Shown here: positions 38,210 to 47,162 of the stretch, piece after piece
Numbering within the stretch: position 1 is the stretch's first letter
Layout of the letters: the number at the start of each line of letters is the position of its first letter
Origin: Pseudomonadota bacterium
GTDB lineage: Bacteria; Pseudomonadota; Gammaproteobacteria; Burkholderiales; Burkholderiaceae_F
Direction of reading: 5' to 3'
Length of the DNA: 64,000 nt
Assembly (NCBI GenBank): GCA_021825945.1
Contig: JAKAFN010000007.1
Span: 1-64,000 of the forward strand
Notes under the pieces: generated by a model
The model's database searches: none
Seen by the model: the letters and a program-made list of their open reading frames with translations, nothing else
Told to the model about the DNA's origin: nothing
Translations under genes and position numbers: made by a program

Positions 38210-38853
38210 GCCGGTACGCCGTCAAGGAAATCTTCTATACCCTGCAGGGCGAAGGCGCGCACGGCGGCCGCCCGGCGGTGTTCTGCCGGTTCGCCGGCTG
38301 CAACCTTTGGTCCGGACGGGAAGCCGACCGGGAGACGGCGCAGTGCCGTTTCTGCGATACGGATTTCGTCGGCACGGACGCTCCCGACGGTGGGCGCTTC
38401 GCCGATGCACAGACCTTGGCCGCGACGATCGATTCGTTGTGGCCCGCGTCGGCCGGGGTGGAGGGCGGGGTGCGCTATGTGGTGTTCACCGGCGGGGAGC
38501 CGCTGCTGCAGCTCGATGCCGATCTGATCGCGGCGATGCATGCCCTCGGTTGGACGGTGGCGGTGGAGACCAACGGCACGCTGCCGGCACCGCCCGGAAT
38601 CGACTGGATCTGCGTCAGCCCGAAGGCGGGAACCGAGCTCGTGCAGCGCAGCGGCGACGAGATCAAGCTCGTCTTCCCGCAGGAGGGCGCCGCACCCGAA
38701 CATTATGGGACGCTCGCGTTCCGTCATTTCTTCCTGCAGCCGATGGACGGCCCCCGATTGCGCGAGAATACGAAATCCGCCGTGGCGTACTGCATGGCCC
38801 ATCCGCGGTGGCATTTGAGTCTGCAGACCCACAAGATCCTCGACATTCGATGA
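38206..38853 (+). CDS. queE: 7-carboxy-7-deazaguanine synthase QueE
   Basis: Radical SAM enzyme of the queuosine (7-deazaguanine) pathway that contracts 6-carboxy-tetrahydropterin to 7-carboxy-7-deazaguanine. 215 residues. The cluster-binding spacing is CX14CX2C (Cys32, Cys47, Cys50), the long-insert form typical of one QueE subtype. The SAM-binding VVFTGGEPLLQ and substrate-binding KEIFYTLQGEG are present. ATG 38206 overlaps the stop of the QueD-like gene. queC and queF are not in this window. Confidence 0.95.
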   Translation: MSRYAVKEIFYTLQGEGAHGGRPAVFCRFAGCNLWSGREADRETAQCRFCDTDFVGTDAPDGGRFADAQTLAATIDSLWPASAGVEGGVRYVVFTGGEPLLQLDADLIAAMHALGWTVAVETNGTLPAPPGIDWICVSPKAGTELVQRSGDEIKLVFPQEGAAPEHYGTLAFRHFFLQPMDGPRLRENTKSAVAYCMAHPRWHLSLQTHKILDIR

Positions 38854-39398
38854 CCGAACCCGATCTCTCTCCCCGTCGCCGGCGGTTTTTCGACGCCGAC
38901 GAACCGACTGCGGATTGCGCGCTGGGCGTGCTGCGGATGTTGCTTGCCCAGGATGGTTCGACCACGCGGATGTGCGAGGCGATCGCCGGCGGGCCGCTCA
39001 CGCTGGTGTTGTTGCGACAGGTCGTGACCGAGCGCGTGCCGGATGCGGTCCGCGCCGTGCTGCCGGGGACGCGGTTTCTCGAACGGGTTACCTCGCTCGC
39101 TGCGCACGGCGAAGTGATGATGGACAACCTGTCCTACATCGCGCTCGACGCCCTGCCGGATGCGGTGCGTTGCGGCCTGGAAGAAGGTGCGACGCCGATC
39201 GGCCATCTCCTCGACACGCTGTGGGTGCGGCGTCGCCCGCTGGACGAGGGGTCGGCGGAGTTGTGCCGTGCGCTTTGGGATGCGGTGGGCGTTCCCGACC
39301 CGCGCGCCGCGCGGGCCTATTCGATCTGGACGCCCGAGGGGCCACGGTTCGTGATCGCGGAGACCTTCCGGCGGGGGATGCTCTACGGGGTTTGGTGA
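38850..39398 (+). CDS. Chorismate lyase-like (UbiC/DUF98 fold) protein
   Basis: 182-residue protein resembling the chorismate pyruvate-lyase/DUF98 superfamily: LLAQDGSTTRMCEAIAGGPL near the N-terminus, a middle segment with LPGTRFLERVTSLAAHGEVM, and a C-terminal half with DALPDAVRCGLEEGATPIGH. UbiC itself makes 4-hydroxybenzoate for ubiquinone; this is divergent, and the catalytic Arg and Glu were not pinned down. ATG 38850 overlaps the queE stop (ATGA), so it is co-translated with the queuosine genes although a shared pathway is not obvious. Function unproven. Confidence 0.6.
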   Translation: MTEPDLSPRRRRFFDADEPTADCALGVLRMLLAQDGSTTRMCEAIAGGPLTLVLLRQVVTERVPDAVRAVLPGTRFLERVTSLAAHGEVMMDNLSYIALDALPDAVRCGLEEGATPIGHLLDTLWVRRRPLDEGSAELCRALWDAVGVPDPRAARAYSIWTPEGPRFVIAETFRRGMLYGVW

Positions 39399-39449
39399 TG
39401 CCGATGCGCGGACCGGGCATCCGATCGATGAGGCCCGATCCGCGGCGAC

Positions 39450-39722
39450 TCACGATTGCGGCGGTACGTATCCGGCCACCTGGTCGGCGCCCGGCCCGAA
39501 GAAGTAGGCCTCCATCTGCGCCCGCAGATACTGCCGCGCGCGGGAGTCGGAAAGATTGAGACGATTCTCGTTGACCAGCATGGTCTGGTAGCGCTGCCAT
39601 TGTTGCCAGGCTTCCTTCGAGACGCTCTCGAAGATCCGTTTGCCCATTTCTCCCGGGACCGGCGGGAAGTCCAGCCCTTCCGCTTCGCGTCCGAGTTTGA
39701 TGCAGTTGACCATGCGAGCCAT
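39450..39722 (-). CDS. yggX: Fe(2+)-trafficking / oxidative-damage protein YggX
   Basis: 90-residue protein of the YggX family, which protects iron-sulfur clusters and is linked to iron handling. [20 protein letters not shown] opens it, with the conserved single Cys at residue 7; [19 protein letters not shown] and the [20 protein letters not shown] segment follow. Length matches the family. It is downstream of argA on the same strand with a repeat and a hairpin between them, an order seen in Burkholderia relatives. Confidence 0.95.
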   Translation of the reverse strand: MARMVNCIKLGREAEGLDFPPVPGEMGKRIFESVSKEAWQQWQRYQTMLVNENRLNLSDSRARQYLRAQMEAYFFGPGADQVAGYVPPQS

Positions 39723-39748
39723 CGTGTTGCCTCCGTGTCGTCGTTGCG

Positions 39749-39773
39749 CCGGTCCCGGGCCATCCGGGACCGG
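39749..39773. terminator. Hairpin between argA and yggX
   Basis: Perfect 10-bp stem CCGGTCCCGG / CCGGGACCGG around GCCAT, 27 bp ahead of the yggX start on the minus strand. No T-run follows in either direction, so it is either a weak terminator for argA or an mRNA-processing/stability element. Confidence 0.35.
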
Positions 39774-39796
39774 TTCGGGATGTTTACTGTGAAACC

Positions 39797-39881
39797 ATCG
39801 TCATTGCGGGGGCGCAGCCCGAAGCGATCCCGTGCGTTGCCTGGATCACCACGGACCTGCGGGCCTCGCGGCGACGACGGG
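39797..39881 (+). repeat. Interspersed palindromic repeat, copy 2
   Basis: Aligns with the reverse complement of 12,925-13,010 over about 85 bp, sharing blocks such as GGGCGC-GCCCGAAGC, TGGATC-CCACG and GGGCCTCGCG, with one single-base gap. The outer arms (ATTGCGGGGGC and GGGCCTCGCGG) are partly complementary. Lies in the argA-yggX gap. No open frame of note. Confidence 0.7.
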
Positions 39882-39923
39882 GTATTGTTCCCTCGATGGG
39901 CGTGGCGCGTGTCGCCATGACGG

Positions 39924-41273
39924 TCAGAGCGGTTTGATCAGGATCTGCGAGCGTCGCTGCCAGTTGTACAGCCCCTGGCGCTCGGCGGGCAGGGAGTCGA
40001 CCGTCGCAACGGTGAAGCCGCGCCGCAGGAACCAGTGGGCGGTGCGCGTCGTGAGTACGAAGAGCTTCTTGATCCCGGCTGCGCGCGCGCGCGCCTCGAT
40101 CCGGCGCAACAGCCGCTCGCCGTCGCCCAGTTCGCGATAGTCCGGATGCACCGTGAGGCAGGCCATTTCGGCGATGCCGTCCTTGGGGAAGGGCAGCATC
40201 GCGGCGCAACCGAAGATGAATCCGTCGTGCTCCAGTACCGAGAACTGCGCGATGTCGCGCTCGATCACCTCGCGTGGGCGCTTTACCAGGGTGCCGTCCT
40301 CCTCCAGCGGTTCGATCAACTGCAGGATGCCGCCCACATCGTCGGGCGTGGCCTCGCGCAGCGATTCCAGGTCGCTGGGCGTAATCATCGTGCCCACGCC
40401 CTCGTGGGTGAACAGGTCGATCAGGATGGCGCCGTCGAGACGCGATGGCACCAGGTGCGCGCGCGCGACGCCGCCGCGGCTCGCCTTGAGCAGGTAGCCA
40501 AGTTCCACCGAGCACCCGTCTTCGATCTCGCGCGCCACCATCATGCGTTCGGCGTCGGCAACCGACAGGTCGGAGAACAGTTCGCCGTCACGGCTGCGCA
40601 CCCCGTCGGCCTCGCTGATCAGGATCAGCTTGTCGGCTTTCAGCGAGATCGCCGCGCTGGCGGCGACGTCCTGCATCATCAGGTTGAATGCTTCGCCCGT
40701 CGGGGAAAAACCCAGCGGCGGCAGCAGCACCAGCGAGCCGTTGTCGAGGCTCGCTCGGATCGCATCGACGTCGATTTTGCGCACGAGGCCGGTGTGCTGC
40801 AGATCGGTTCCATCCACGATGCCCATTGGCCGCGCGACGACGAAATTGCCGCTCACTACGCGGATGCGGCTGTTGGCCATCGGGGTGTTGGGCAGGCCTT
40901 GCGAAAACGCCGCTTCGATGCCGAGGCGGATCGCGCCGGTGGCCTCCTTGACGCATTCCAGAGAATTCTTGTCGGTCACCCGGAGATCGCCGACGAAGCG
41001 CGGTTCGACGAGTTTCAATGCGAGCAAGCGTTCCACCTGCGGGCGCGCACCATGGACCAGCACGAGGCGAATTCCCATCGCTTGCAGCAGGGAGAGGTCG
41101 TAGACCAGGGCGTCGAGCTTGCCGGCATCGATCAACTCCCCGCTGAACCCGACCACGAAGGTGCGACCGCGATGGGCGTGCACATAGGGTGCGACGTCGC
41201 GCAGCCACGTGACGAATTGGTCGTGTTCGGTGGAGGCGGGGGTGTCGACGGGCGGCGGCGCGGGTTCGTTCAT
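39924..41273 (-). CDS. argA: N-acetylglutamate synthase, classical ArgA
   Basis: First step of arginine biosynthesis, acetylating glutamate. 449 residues with the two-part ArgA architecture: an N-terminal amino-acid-kinase-like regulatory domain (FVVGFSGELIDAGKLDALV, VLVHGARPQVERLL), then a GNAT acetyltransferase domain from about residue 300 (CLTVHPDYRELGDGERLLRR). The ATG at 41273 is chosen since the protein then begins MNEPAPPPVDTPASTEHDQF and the frame further upstream overlaps hrpA's promoter region. Arginine probably inhibits it through the N-terminal domain (family knowledge). Confidence 0.95.
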   Translation of the reverse strand: MNEPAPPPVDTPASTEHDQFVTWLRDVAPYVHAHRGRTFVVGFSGELIDAGKLDALVYDLSLLQAMGIRLVLVHGARPQVERLLALKLVEPRFVGDLRVTDKNSLECVKEATGAIRLGIEAAFSQGLPNTPMANSRIRVVSGNFVVARPMGIVDGTDLQHTGLVRKIDVDAIRASLDNGSLVLLPPLGFSPTGEAFNLMMQDVAASAAISLKADKLILISEADGVRSRDGELFSDLSVADAERMMVAREIEDGCSVELGYLLKASRGGVARAHLVPSRLDGAILIDLFTHEGVGTMITPSDLESLREATPDDVGGILQLIEPLEEDGTLVKRPREVIERDIAQFSVLEHDGFIFGCAAMLPFPKDGIAEMACLTVHPDYRELGDGERLLRRIEARARAAGIKKLFVLTTRTAHWFLRRGFTVATVDSLPAERQGLYNWQRRSQILIKPL

Positions 41274-41386
41274 GGGCGGAAGCGACGAATGCAAAAAGTA
41301 TACTTCGCGTTTGCCGTCTTTCCGGCTTCCCGCGATGTCGGGGATGTCCGCGCGGCCCGGAACGGGGCCGATGTCCGCCCCCCAGC

Positions 41387-44300
41387 ATGCAACCGGATTC
41401 CATCTCTTTCGACGAAAATCTGCCGATCTGCGCCCGCCGCGAGGAGGTGGCCGCTGCCGTCTCCGCGCACCAGGTCGTGATCGTCTGCGGCGAAACCGGA
41501 TCCGGGAAGACGACCCAGCTGCCCAAGATCTGCCTCGCATTGGGGCGCGGCCGCGGCGCGCAGATCGGCCACACCCAGCCGCGCCGCATCGCGGCCTCGA
41601 GCGTCGCCCGGCGCATCGCGCAGGAGCTGAACAGCCCGCTGGGCGACGTGGTGGGCTACAAGGTGCGGTTCTCCGATCACACCCGTCCCGGCGCCCGCAT
41701 CAAGCTGATGACCGACGGCATCCTGCTTGCCGAAACCCATTCGGATCCGCAACTGCGCGCCTACGACACGCTGATCATCGACGAGGCGCACGAGCGCAGC
41801 CTCAACATCGATTTCCTGCTTGGCTACCTGCGGCAACTGTTGCCGCAGCGGCCGGACCTCAAGCTCATCATCACCTCGGCGACGATCGATGCCGAGCGCT
41901 TCGCGCAGCACTTCGCCGGCGCACAGGGGCCCGCGCCGGTGATCCAGGTCTCGGGACGGCTGTATCCGGTCGAGATTCGTTACCGTCCGTACGAGGAGGA
42001 CGCCGGGGTGGTGCCCGACGGCGGCGGACGCAGGGCGGCGGAGAAGGAACGCAAGTCGCAGGCGCAGGCGGTGCTCGACGCGGTCGACGAACTGGCCGGT
42101 TGCGGGCGCGGCGACGTGCTGGTGTTCCTTCCGGGCGAGCGCGAGATCCGCGACACCGCGGAAGCGCTGCGCAAGCATCACCCGCCCGGAACCGAGATCC
42201 TGCCGCTCTTCGCCCGGCTTTCGGCGCAGGAACAGGAGCGGGTGTTCCGCTCGGGGGGCGGGCGGCGCATCGTGTTGGCGACCAACATCGCGGAGACGTC
42301 GCTCACCGTACCCGGCATCCGCTACGTGGTCGATGCGGGGCTGGCGCGGGTCAAGCGCTACAGCTATCGCAACAAGGTCGAGCAGTTGCGCATCGAGCCG
42401 GTCGCCCGCGCGGCGGCCGATCAGCGGGCCGGGCGCTGCGGCCGGGTGGCCGCGGGCATCTGCATCCGCTTATACGCCGAAGAGGACTACCGCGAACGGC
42501 CGGCCTTCGCCGATCCCGAGGTGCTGCGCTCCTCGCTGGCCTCGGTGATTCTTCGCATGGCCGCCCACGGGCTGGGCGACCCCGAACGGTTTCCGTTCGT
42601 CGATCCGCCGCCGGCGCGGGCGATCGTCGACGGCTACCAGTTGCTGGCCGAACTCGGCGCGGTCGACGACCGCCGCAATCTCACTGCCGTGGGCGCCGAA
42701 CTGGCGCGGTTGCCGCTCGATCCGCGCATCGGTCGCATCCTGCTTGCCGCCCGCGAACAGCACAGCCTGCGCGAGGCGCTGATCATCGCGGCGGCGCTGT
42801 CCGTGCAGGATCCGCGCGATCGCCCGCCCGAACAGGCACAGGCGGCCGATGCCGCGCACCAGCGCTACGCCGACGAACGCTCCGACTTCCTCTCCTTCGT
42901 CAAGCTCTGGGACACGCTGCAGGAGCGGGTCGAACACAAGAAGTCCAACCGGCGCTTCGCTGACGATCTGCGCGCGGAATTCCTCGACGCGCGCCGGGTG
43001 CGTGAATGGTTCGACGTGCACGCCCAGTTGCATCTGATCGTTGCCGAACTGGGGTGGCGCCTCAACGCGAGCCCGGCAACGTACGAACAGGTGCACCGGG
43101 CGCTGCTGGCGGGGCTGCTCGGCAATATCGGCATGAAGAGTTTGGATGCCGATCCGGGGGCGCGGGATGCGCCGTTCCTGGGCGCGCGCGGGATCAAGTT
43201 CCACCTGTGGCCGGGCGCAACGCGGGCGCGGCGCAACGCGCGCTGGCTGGTGTGCGCGGAACTCGTCGAAACCTCGCGCCTCTTCGCGCGCACGGCGGCG
43301 GAGGTCGATCCGCGCTGGATCGAACAGGCGGGGGCACATCTGCTCAAGAAGAGTCATGGCGATCCGCATTGGGAGAAGCGCGCTGCGCAGGTCACCGTGC
43401 TGGAGCGTGGCACCGTCTACGGCCTACCCGTCTATGTGCAGCGGCGCGTGTCGTACGGACCGATCGATCCCGCGCACGCCCGCGAGATCTTTCTCCGCGA
43501 GGCACTGGTCGCCGGGGAGTTCGACACGCGGGCGCCGTTCTTCGCGCACAATCGTCGCCTGGTCGACGAGATTCGCGAACTCGAGCACCGCACCCGCCGC
43601 CCCGACGTGCTGGTCGACGAGGACCTGATCTTCGCATTCTATGACCGGCGTATTCCCGCCGATGTTTGCAGCGGTGCCGGCTTCGAGCGCTGGCGCGCCC
43701 AGGCCGAGCGCGCGGACCCGCGGCTGCTCTTCTTGTCGCGCGACGAGTTGATGCGCCACGAGGCGGCCGGCGCGACCACGGAACTGTTCCCGAAGCAGTG
43801 GTCCGTGCGCGGACTGCGCATGGACCTCTCCTACCACTTCGAGCCGGGAAGCCCGCGCGACGGCGTGACCCTGCGCGTCCCGCTGTATGCCCTCAATCAG
43901 ATCGAAGCCGAAGCGTTCGATTGGCTGGTTCCGGGCATGCGCAAGGAGAAGGTGCATCTGTTGTGCAAGTCCCTGCCGCAGAAGCTGCGCCGCGCCTGCG
44001 TTCCCCTACCCGAGTATGCCGCCGGGTTCGTCGCGCGCCACCCCTTCGACCCCTCGGCGGACGCGGCCTCGCCGGGTGCGCCGCCGTTGCGGGGCCTGGT
44101 CGATGCGCTGATCGCCGACATCCGCGCGCAGACCGGGACCGTCTGCGCGCAAGGGGACTTCAAGCTCGAAACCCTGCCCGCGCACTTGACGATGAATTTC
44201 AAGATCGTCGATGAATCCGGCCGCCAGCTGGCGATGGGGCGCAATCTCGCCGCCCTGCGGGCGGAGTTGGGCGCGCAGGCGCAGGCCAGCTTCCGCAAGC

Positions 44301-45235
44301 TGGCGGCAGGCGCTGCGACGGGTGCGGGATCCGCGGCGGGTCCCGCAGCGGCAGACCGGTCGGTGGTGACCGATGCGGGGCGGGAGATCACCGATTGGGA
44401 CTTCGGCGTCCTGCCGGAAATCATGGAGATCGTCCGCAGCGGGCAGACGCTGGTCGGCTACCCGGCGCTGGTCGACCGGCAGACGCATTGCCGGCTCGAT
44501 GTCTTCGACGACCCGGCGGCGGCCCAGGCGGCGCACCGCGAAGGCCTGCGGCGGCTGTTTCGTTTGCAACTGCGCGAACCGTTGCGTGGGCTGGAAAAGG
44601 GCTTGGGCGCCCTTGCCACGGTGCAGATGCGCGCGACGACCGTGCCCGCGATGAAACAACTCGATCCGCTCGCCGAGCAGGTGGTCACCGCGGCGCTGGA
44701 TCGCCTCGCCTGCGCCGATCCCTTGCCCCAGGACCGCGCGCAGTTCGTCGCGCGTCGCGACGAGGTGCGCGGCCGCCTGGGACTGGTGGTGCAGGAGATC
44801 GCGCGGCTGGTCATCCAGATCGTCGACGAGGCCGCGGCGGTGGCGAAGAAACTCAATGGCCTGCGCACGCACGCCGCGGCGTGCGTCGATGTCGAGCAGC
44901 AGATGGCGCGTCTGCTCGGTCGCCGCTTCGTGGCCGACACCCCGGCCGCGCAGCTCGTCAACCTGCCGCGATACCTGAAGGCGATCGCGATGCGGCTCGA
45001 CAAGCTGCGCGCCGATCCGGCCCGGGACGCCGCGCGCCTGGCGGAGATCCAACCCTTGCAGGCGAAGTGGTTGCGCGAAGTCGCCGCCCGCAAGGGCGTC
45101 GCCGATCCGGGGCTCGACGAATTCCGGTGGCTGCTCGAGGAGCTGCGGGTTTCGCTCTTCGCGCAGGAACTGCGCACCCCGATGCCGGTGAGCGTGAAAC
45201 GCTTGGAAAAGGTGTGGGCAGCGGTGGGAAGATAG
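41387..45235 (+). CDS. hrpA: ATP-dependent RNA helicase HrpA
   Basis: DEAH-box RNA helicase of 1282 residues, near the normal length. Helicase motifs: I GETGSGKTTQLP, Ia TQPRRIAA, II DEAHER, III SATID, V TNIAETSLT, VI QRAGRCGR. The C-terminal half holds the ratchet/winged-helix and OB-fold regions with a DUF3418-type segment. Reads divergently from argA 113 bp away. In E. coli HrpA acts on stalled ribosomes and mRNA processing. Confidence 0.96.
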   Translation: MQPDSISFDENLPICARREEVAAAVSAHQVVIVCGETGSGKTTQLPKICLALGRGRGAQIGHTQPRRIAASSVARRIAQELNSPLGDVVGYKVRFSDHTRPGARIKLMTDGILLAETHSDPQLRAYDTLIIDEAHERSLNIDFLLGYLRQLLPQRPDLKLIITSATIDAERFAQHFAGAQGPAPVIQVSGRLYPVEIRYRPYEEDAGVVPDGGGRRAAEKERKSQAQAVLDAVDELAGCGRGDVLVFLPGEREIRDTAEALRKHHPPGTEILPLFARLSAQEQERVFRSGGGRRIVLATNIAETSLTVPGIRYVVDAGLARVKRYSYRNKVEQLRIEPVARAAADQRAGRCGRVAAGICIRLYAEEDYRERPAFADPEVLRSSLASVILRMAAHGLGDPERFPFVDPPPARAIVDGYQLLAELGAVDDRRNLTAVGAELARLPLDPRIGRILLAAREQHSLREALIIAAALSVQDPRDRPPEQAQAADAAHQRYADERSDFLSFVKLWDTLQERVEHKKSNRRFADDLRAEFLDARRVREWFDVHAQLHLIVAELGWRLNASPATYEQVHRALLAGLLGNIGMKSLDADPGARDAPFLGARGIKFHLWPGATRARRNARWLVCAELVETSRLFARTAAEVDPRWIEQAGAHLLKKSHGDPHWEKRAAQVTVLERGTVYGLPVYVQRRVSYGPIDPAHAREIFLREALVAGEFDTRAPFFAHNRRLVDEIRELEHRTRRPDVLVDEDLIFAFYDRRIPADVCSGAGFERWRAQAERADPRLLFLSRDELMRHEAAGATTELFPKQWSVRGLRMDLSYHFEPGSPRDGVTLRVPLYALNQIEAEAFDWLVPGMRKEKVHLLCKSLPQKLRRACVPLPEYAAGFVARHPFDPSADAASPGAPPLRGLVDALIADIRAQTGTVCAQGDFKLETLPAHLTMNFKIVDESGRQLAMGRNLAALRAELGAQAQASFRKLAAGAATGAGSAAGPAAADRSVVTDAGREITDWDFGVLPEIMEIVRSGQTLVGYPALVDRQTHCRLDVFDDPAAAQAAHREGLRRLFRLQLREPLRGLEKGLGALATVQMRATTVPAMKQLDPLAEQVVTAALDRLACADPLPQDRAQFVARRDEVRGRLGLVVQEIARLVIQIVDEAAAVAKKLNGLRTHAAACVDVEQQMARLLGRRFVADTPAAQLVNLPRYLKAIAMRLDKLRADPARDAARLAEIQPLQAKWLREVAARKGVADPGLDEFRWLLEELRVSLFAQELRTPMPVSVKRLEKVWAAVGR

Positions 45236-45310
45236 GTATTATTTCGGCTTGTCGGTGTTTTCGGCGGTGTGCCGGCGTTGTTGTCGTTTTCAGGGGCTTA
45301 CAAGGAATCG

Positions 45311-47095
45311 ATGGATCCAATAGCCCGATGGGGCGGGGGCATCATGGCTGGTGGCGTCCGGAATCTGATGGGAAGGGTGTTCGCTGCGTTTGCCGCGCCG
45401 GCGGGCGCGGCATTGCTTGTCTCCTGCGGGGGCGGCGGGGGCGGTGGGGGTACCAGCCTGAGTTTCCCGGTCAGCGTCAAGGTGGCCGGATTGACTCAGG
45501 GGACGCTGCAATTGGTGGAAGGCAACGGTAACGATTCCGTGACCGTCGACGGCAGCAGCACTACCACGACCCGCTTCCCAACCCAGATTGCCGCCGGATC
45601 TTTGTACTACGTCAAGGTGGTTCAACAGCCGCAAGGTATGAACTGCGTGGTTTTGGGCGGAGCGGGGGCCGCCAACGGCAATGTGATCGTCAATGTGGTG
45701 TGTTCGCCGTCAAGCGCTTCGCCGGCGCCGGCAGCGGCCCAATGGACCTGGATGGCGGGATTCCAGATGCAGAGTCCGGTGGGATCCTATGGCGCCGTCG
45801 GTGTTCCGGGAGGGTTCCCGGGGGCGCGGTACGGTGCGGCATCCTGGACCGACGAAGTCGGGAATCTATGGCTGTTCGGCGGGGATACGGTGGTCTCGGG
45901 CAGCGCGGTCGGGTTTTTCAACGATCTGTGGAAATACGACACGGCGTCGGGAACCTGGACTTGGTGGGGGCCGGCGGTATCCGCCAACACGCCGTATCAG
46001 GCAGGTGTTTCCATCGCGGATTCGGGTTACTCTTCGTACCCGGGAGCCCGGATTTTCGCGAGTACCTGGTTCAACACGGGTACCGGGCAGGCGTGGCTGT
46101 TCGGCGGCTACGGCTGCGGAGAAGGCTCCGGCGCGTGCAGTTCGTCGACCGTGCAGTTGCAGAACGATTTGTGGACGTTCACGCCGAGCGGCGGGTGGAC
46201 TCTCGTTCCCGGCGGATCGTCGAGCTCCCCCAATTCGTACCCGGGAGCGCGTTTCGGGGCGGCGACCTGGATCGATTCGGGCGGGAATTTGTGGCTCTTC
46301 GGGGGGAGCGGCGTCGCGGTCGACGGAACCAGCGGGGATCTGGGCGATCTGTGGGAGTACAATCCCCGTACCAAGACATGGACGAAAGTATCCGGACCGA
46401 GCAGCGCATCGACGACGCCGCCGAGCGGGACCAATACCTGTTCGCAGTCGTCTCCCCCCGCCCGGCAAAACGCCGCCTCCTGGTTTGACGGGGCCAATCT
46501 GTGGCTGTTCGGTGGTGCGGTGGGGTCGGGGAGCTATTCGTCCTCCACGGAAACCTTCTACGCGGATCTCTGGGAATACGTACCCTCGTCTGGTTCCTGG
46601 AAATGCTGGCCCGGAAACCCCCCGGTCGCGGGCGGTAATTCCCTATCATATACCCCCGCGGCGCGGTATGAGGCGGTGTCCTGGGTGGATCCGAATACCC
46701 ACTATTTCTGGCTGTACGGTGGAGAGGGCTACACCGGACCCGGCGCCGGCAATGGGACACCCGGGTACTTCAACGATCTCTGGTACTTTGATCCAAAGGC
46801 GCTTTCCGGTTCTCCGGGCATCGTGCAGCAGTGGACGCAGGTGAGTGTATCGGACACCGAGGGCGGCTGCACGACGATGCCGGGGGGCAGCAACACGGGA
46901 GTACCCCCCCGCTGGTGCCCTGGCATCTACGGGTCGCAGGGCGCGTCCGCCACATCGAATCTTCCGGGCGCACGCTACGGCTCCGTCGGCTGGGTCGATG
47001 CGAATGGCGATTTTTGGCTCTTCGGCGGCGACGGGTACGGCGTCGGCTCACAGAGCGTCGGCAGTTTGAACGACTTGTGGCGCTACACGCCGTAG
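45311..47095 (+). CDS. Kelch-repeat beta-propeller lipoprotein
   Basis: Secreted or surface lipoprotein of 594 residues from ATG 45311. The signal peptide ends at lipobox LLVSC, followed by a run of glycines. After an N-terminal sheet-rich domain (about 40-140) come six Kelch-type repeats, each opening with a form of P-x-A-R, then W-L-F/Y-G-G and a closing D-L-W. Six blades would make a complete propeller. Start is ambiguous: ATG 45311 has AAGGA four bases ahead; ATGs at 45344 and 45368 would also keep the signal peptide. Composition is Ser/Gly/Trp-rich. Ligand unknown. Confidence 0.85.
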   Translation: MDPIARWGGGIMAGGVRNLMGRVFAAFAAPAGAALLVSCGGGGGGGGTSLSFPVSVKVAGLTQGTLQLVEGNGNDSVTVDGSSTTTTRFPTQIAAGSLYYVKVVQQPQGMNCVVLGGAGAANGNVIVNVVCSPSSASPAPAAAQWTWMAGFQMQSPVGSYGAVGVPGGFPGARYGAASWTDEVGNLWLFGGDTVVSGSAVGFFNDLWKYDTASGTWTWWGPAVSANTPYQAGVSIADSGYSSYPGARIFASTWFNTGTGQAWLFGGYGCGEGSGACSSSTVQLQNDLWTFTPSGGWTLVPGGSSSSPNSYPGARFGAATWIDSGGNLWLFGGSGVAVDGTSGDLGDLWEYNPRTKTWTKVSGPSSASTTPPSGTNTCSQSSPPARQNAASWFDGANLWLFGGAVGSGSYSSSTETFYADLWEYVPSSGSWKCWPGNPPVAGGNSLSYTPAARYEAVSWVDPNTHYFWLYGGEGYTGPGAGNGTPGYFNDLWYFDPKALSGSPGIVQQWTQVSVSDTEGGCTTMPGGSNTGVPPRWCPGIYGSQGASATSNLPGARYGSVGWVDANGDFWLFGGDGYGVGSQSVGSLNDLWRYTP

Positions 47096-47120
47096 CGGTT
47101 GCGCGGTTCCCGGTCGGCCC

Positions 47121-47150
47121 GGTTCGCCTCCCGGGGACGGGCGGCGAATC
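47121..47150. terminator. Hairpin between convergent Kelch and peroxidase genes
   Basis: GGTTCGCC-T-CCCG pairs with CGGG-C-GGCGAATC around GGGA, a 12-bp stem with one mismatch and one wobble. It sits in the 67-bp gap between the two convergent genes and could serve both strands, although neither side has a T-tract. Confidence 0.4.
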
Positions 47151-47162
47151 GGGAGTCCTCGG

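Noticed and set aside
38307..38849. Extended frame ahead of the chorismate-lyase-like gene
   Set aside because: Out of frame with queE inside its coding sequence; the true start is the ATG overlapping the queE stop.
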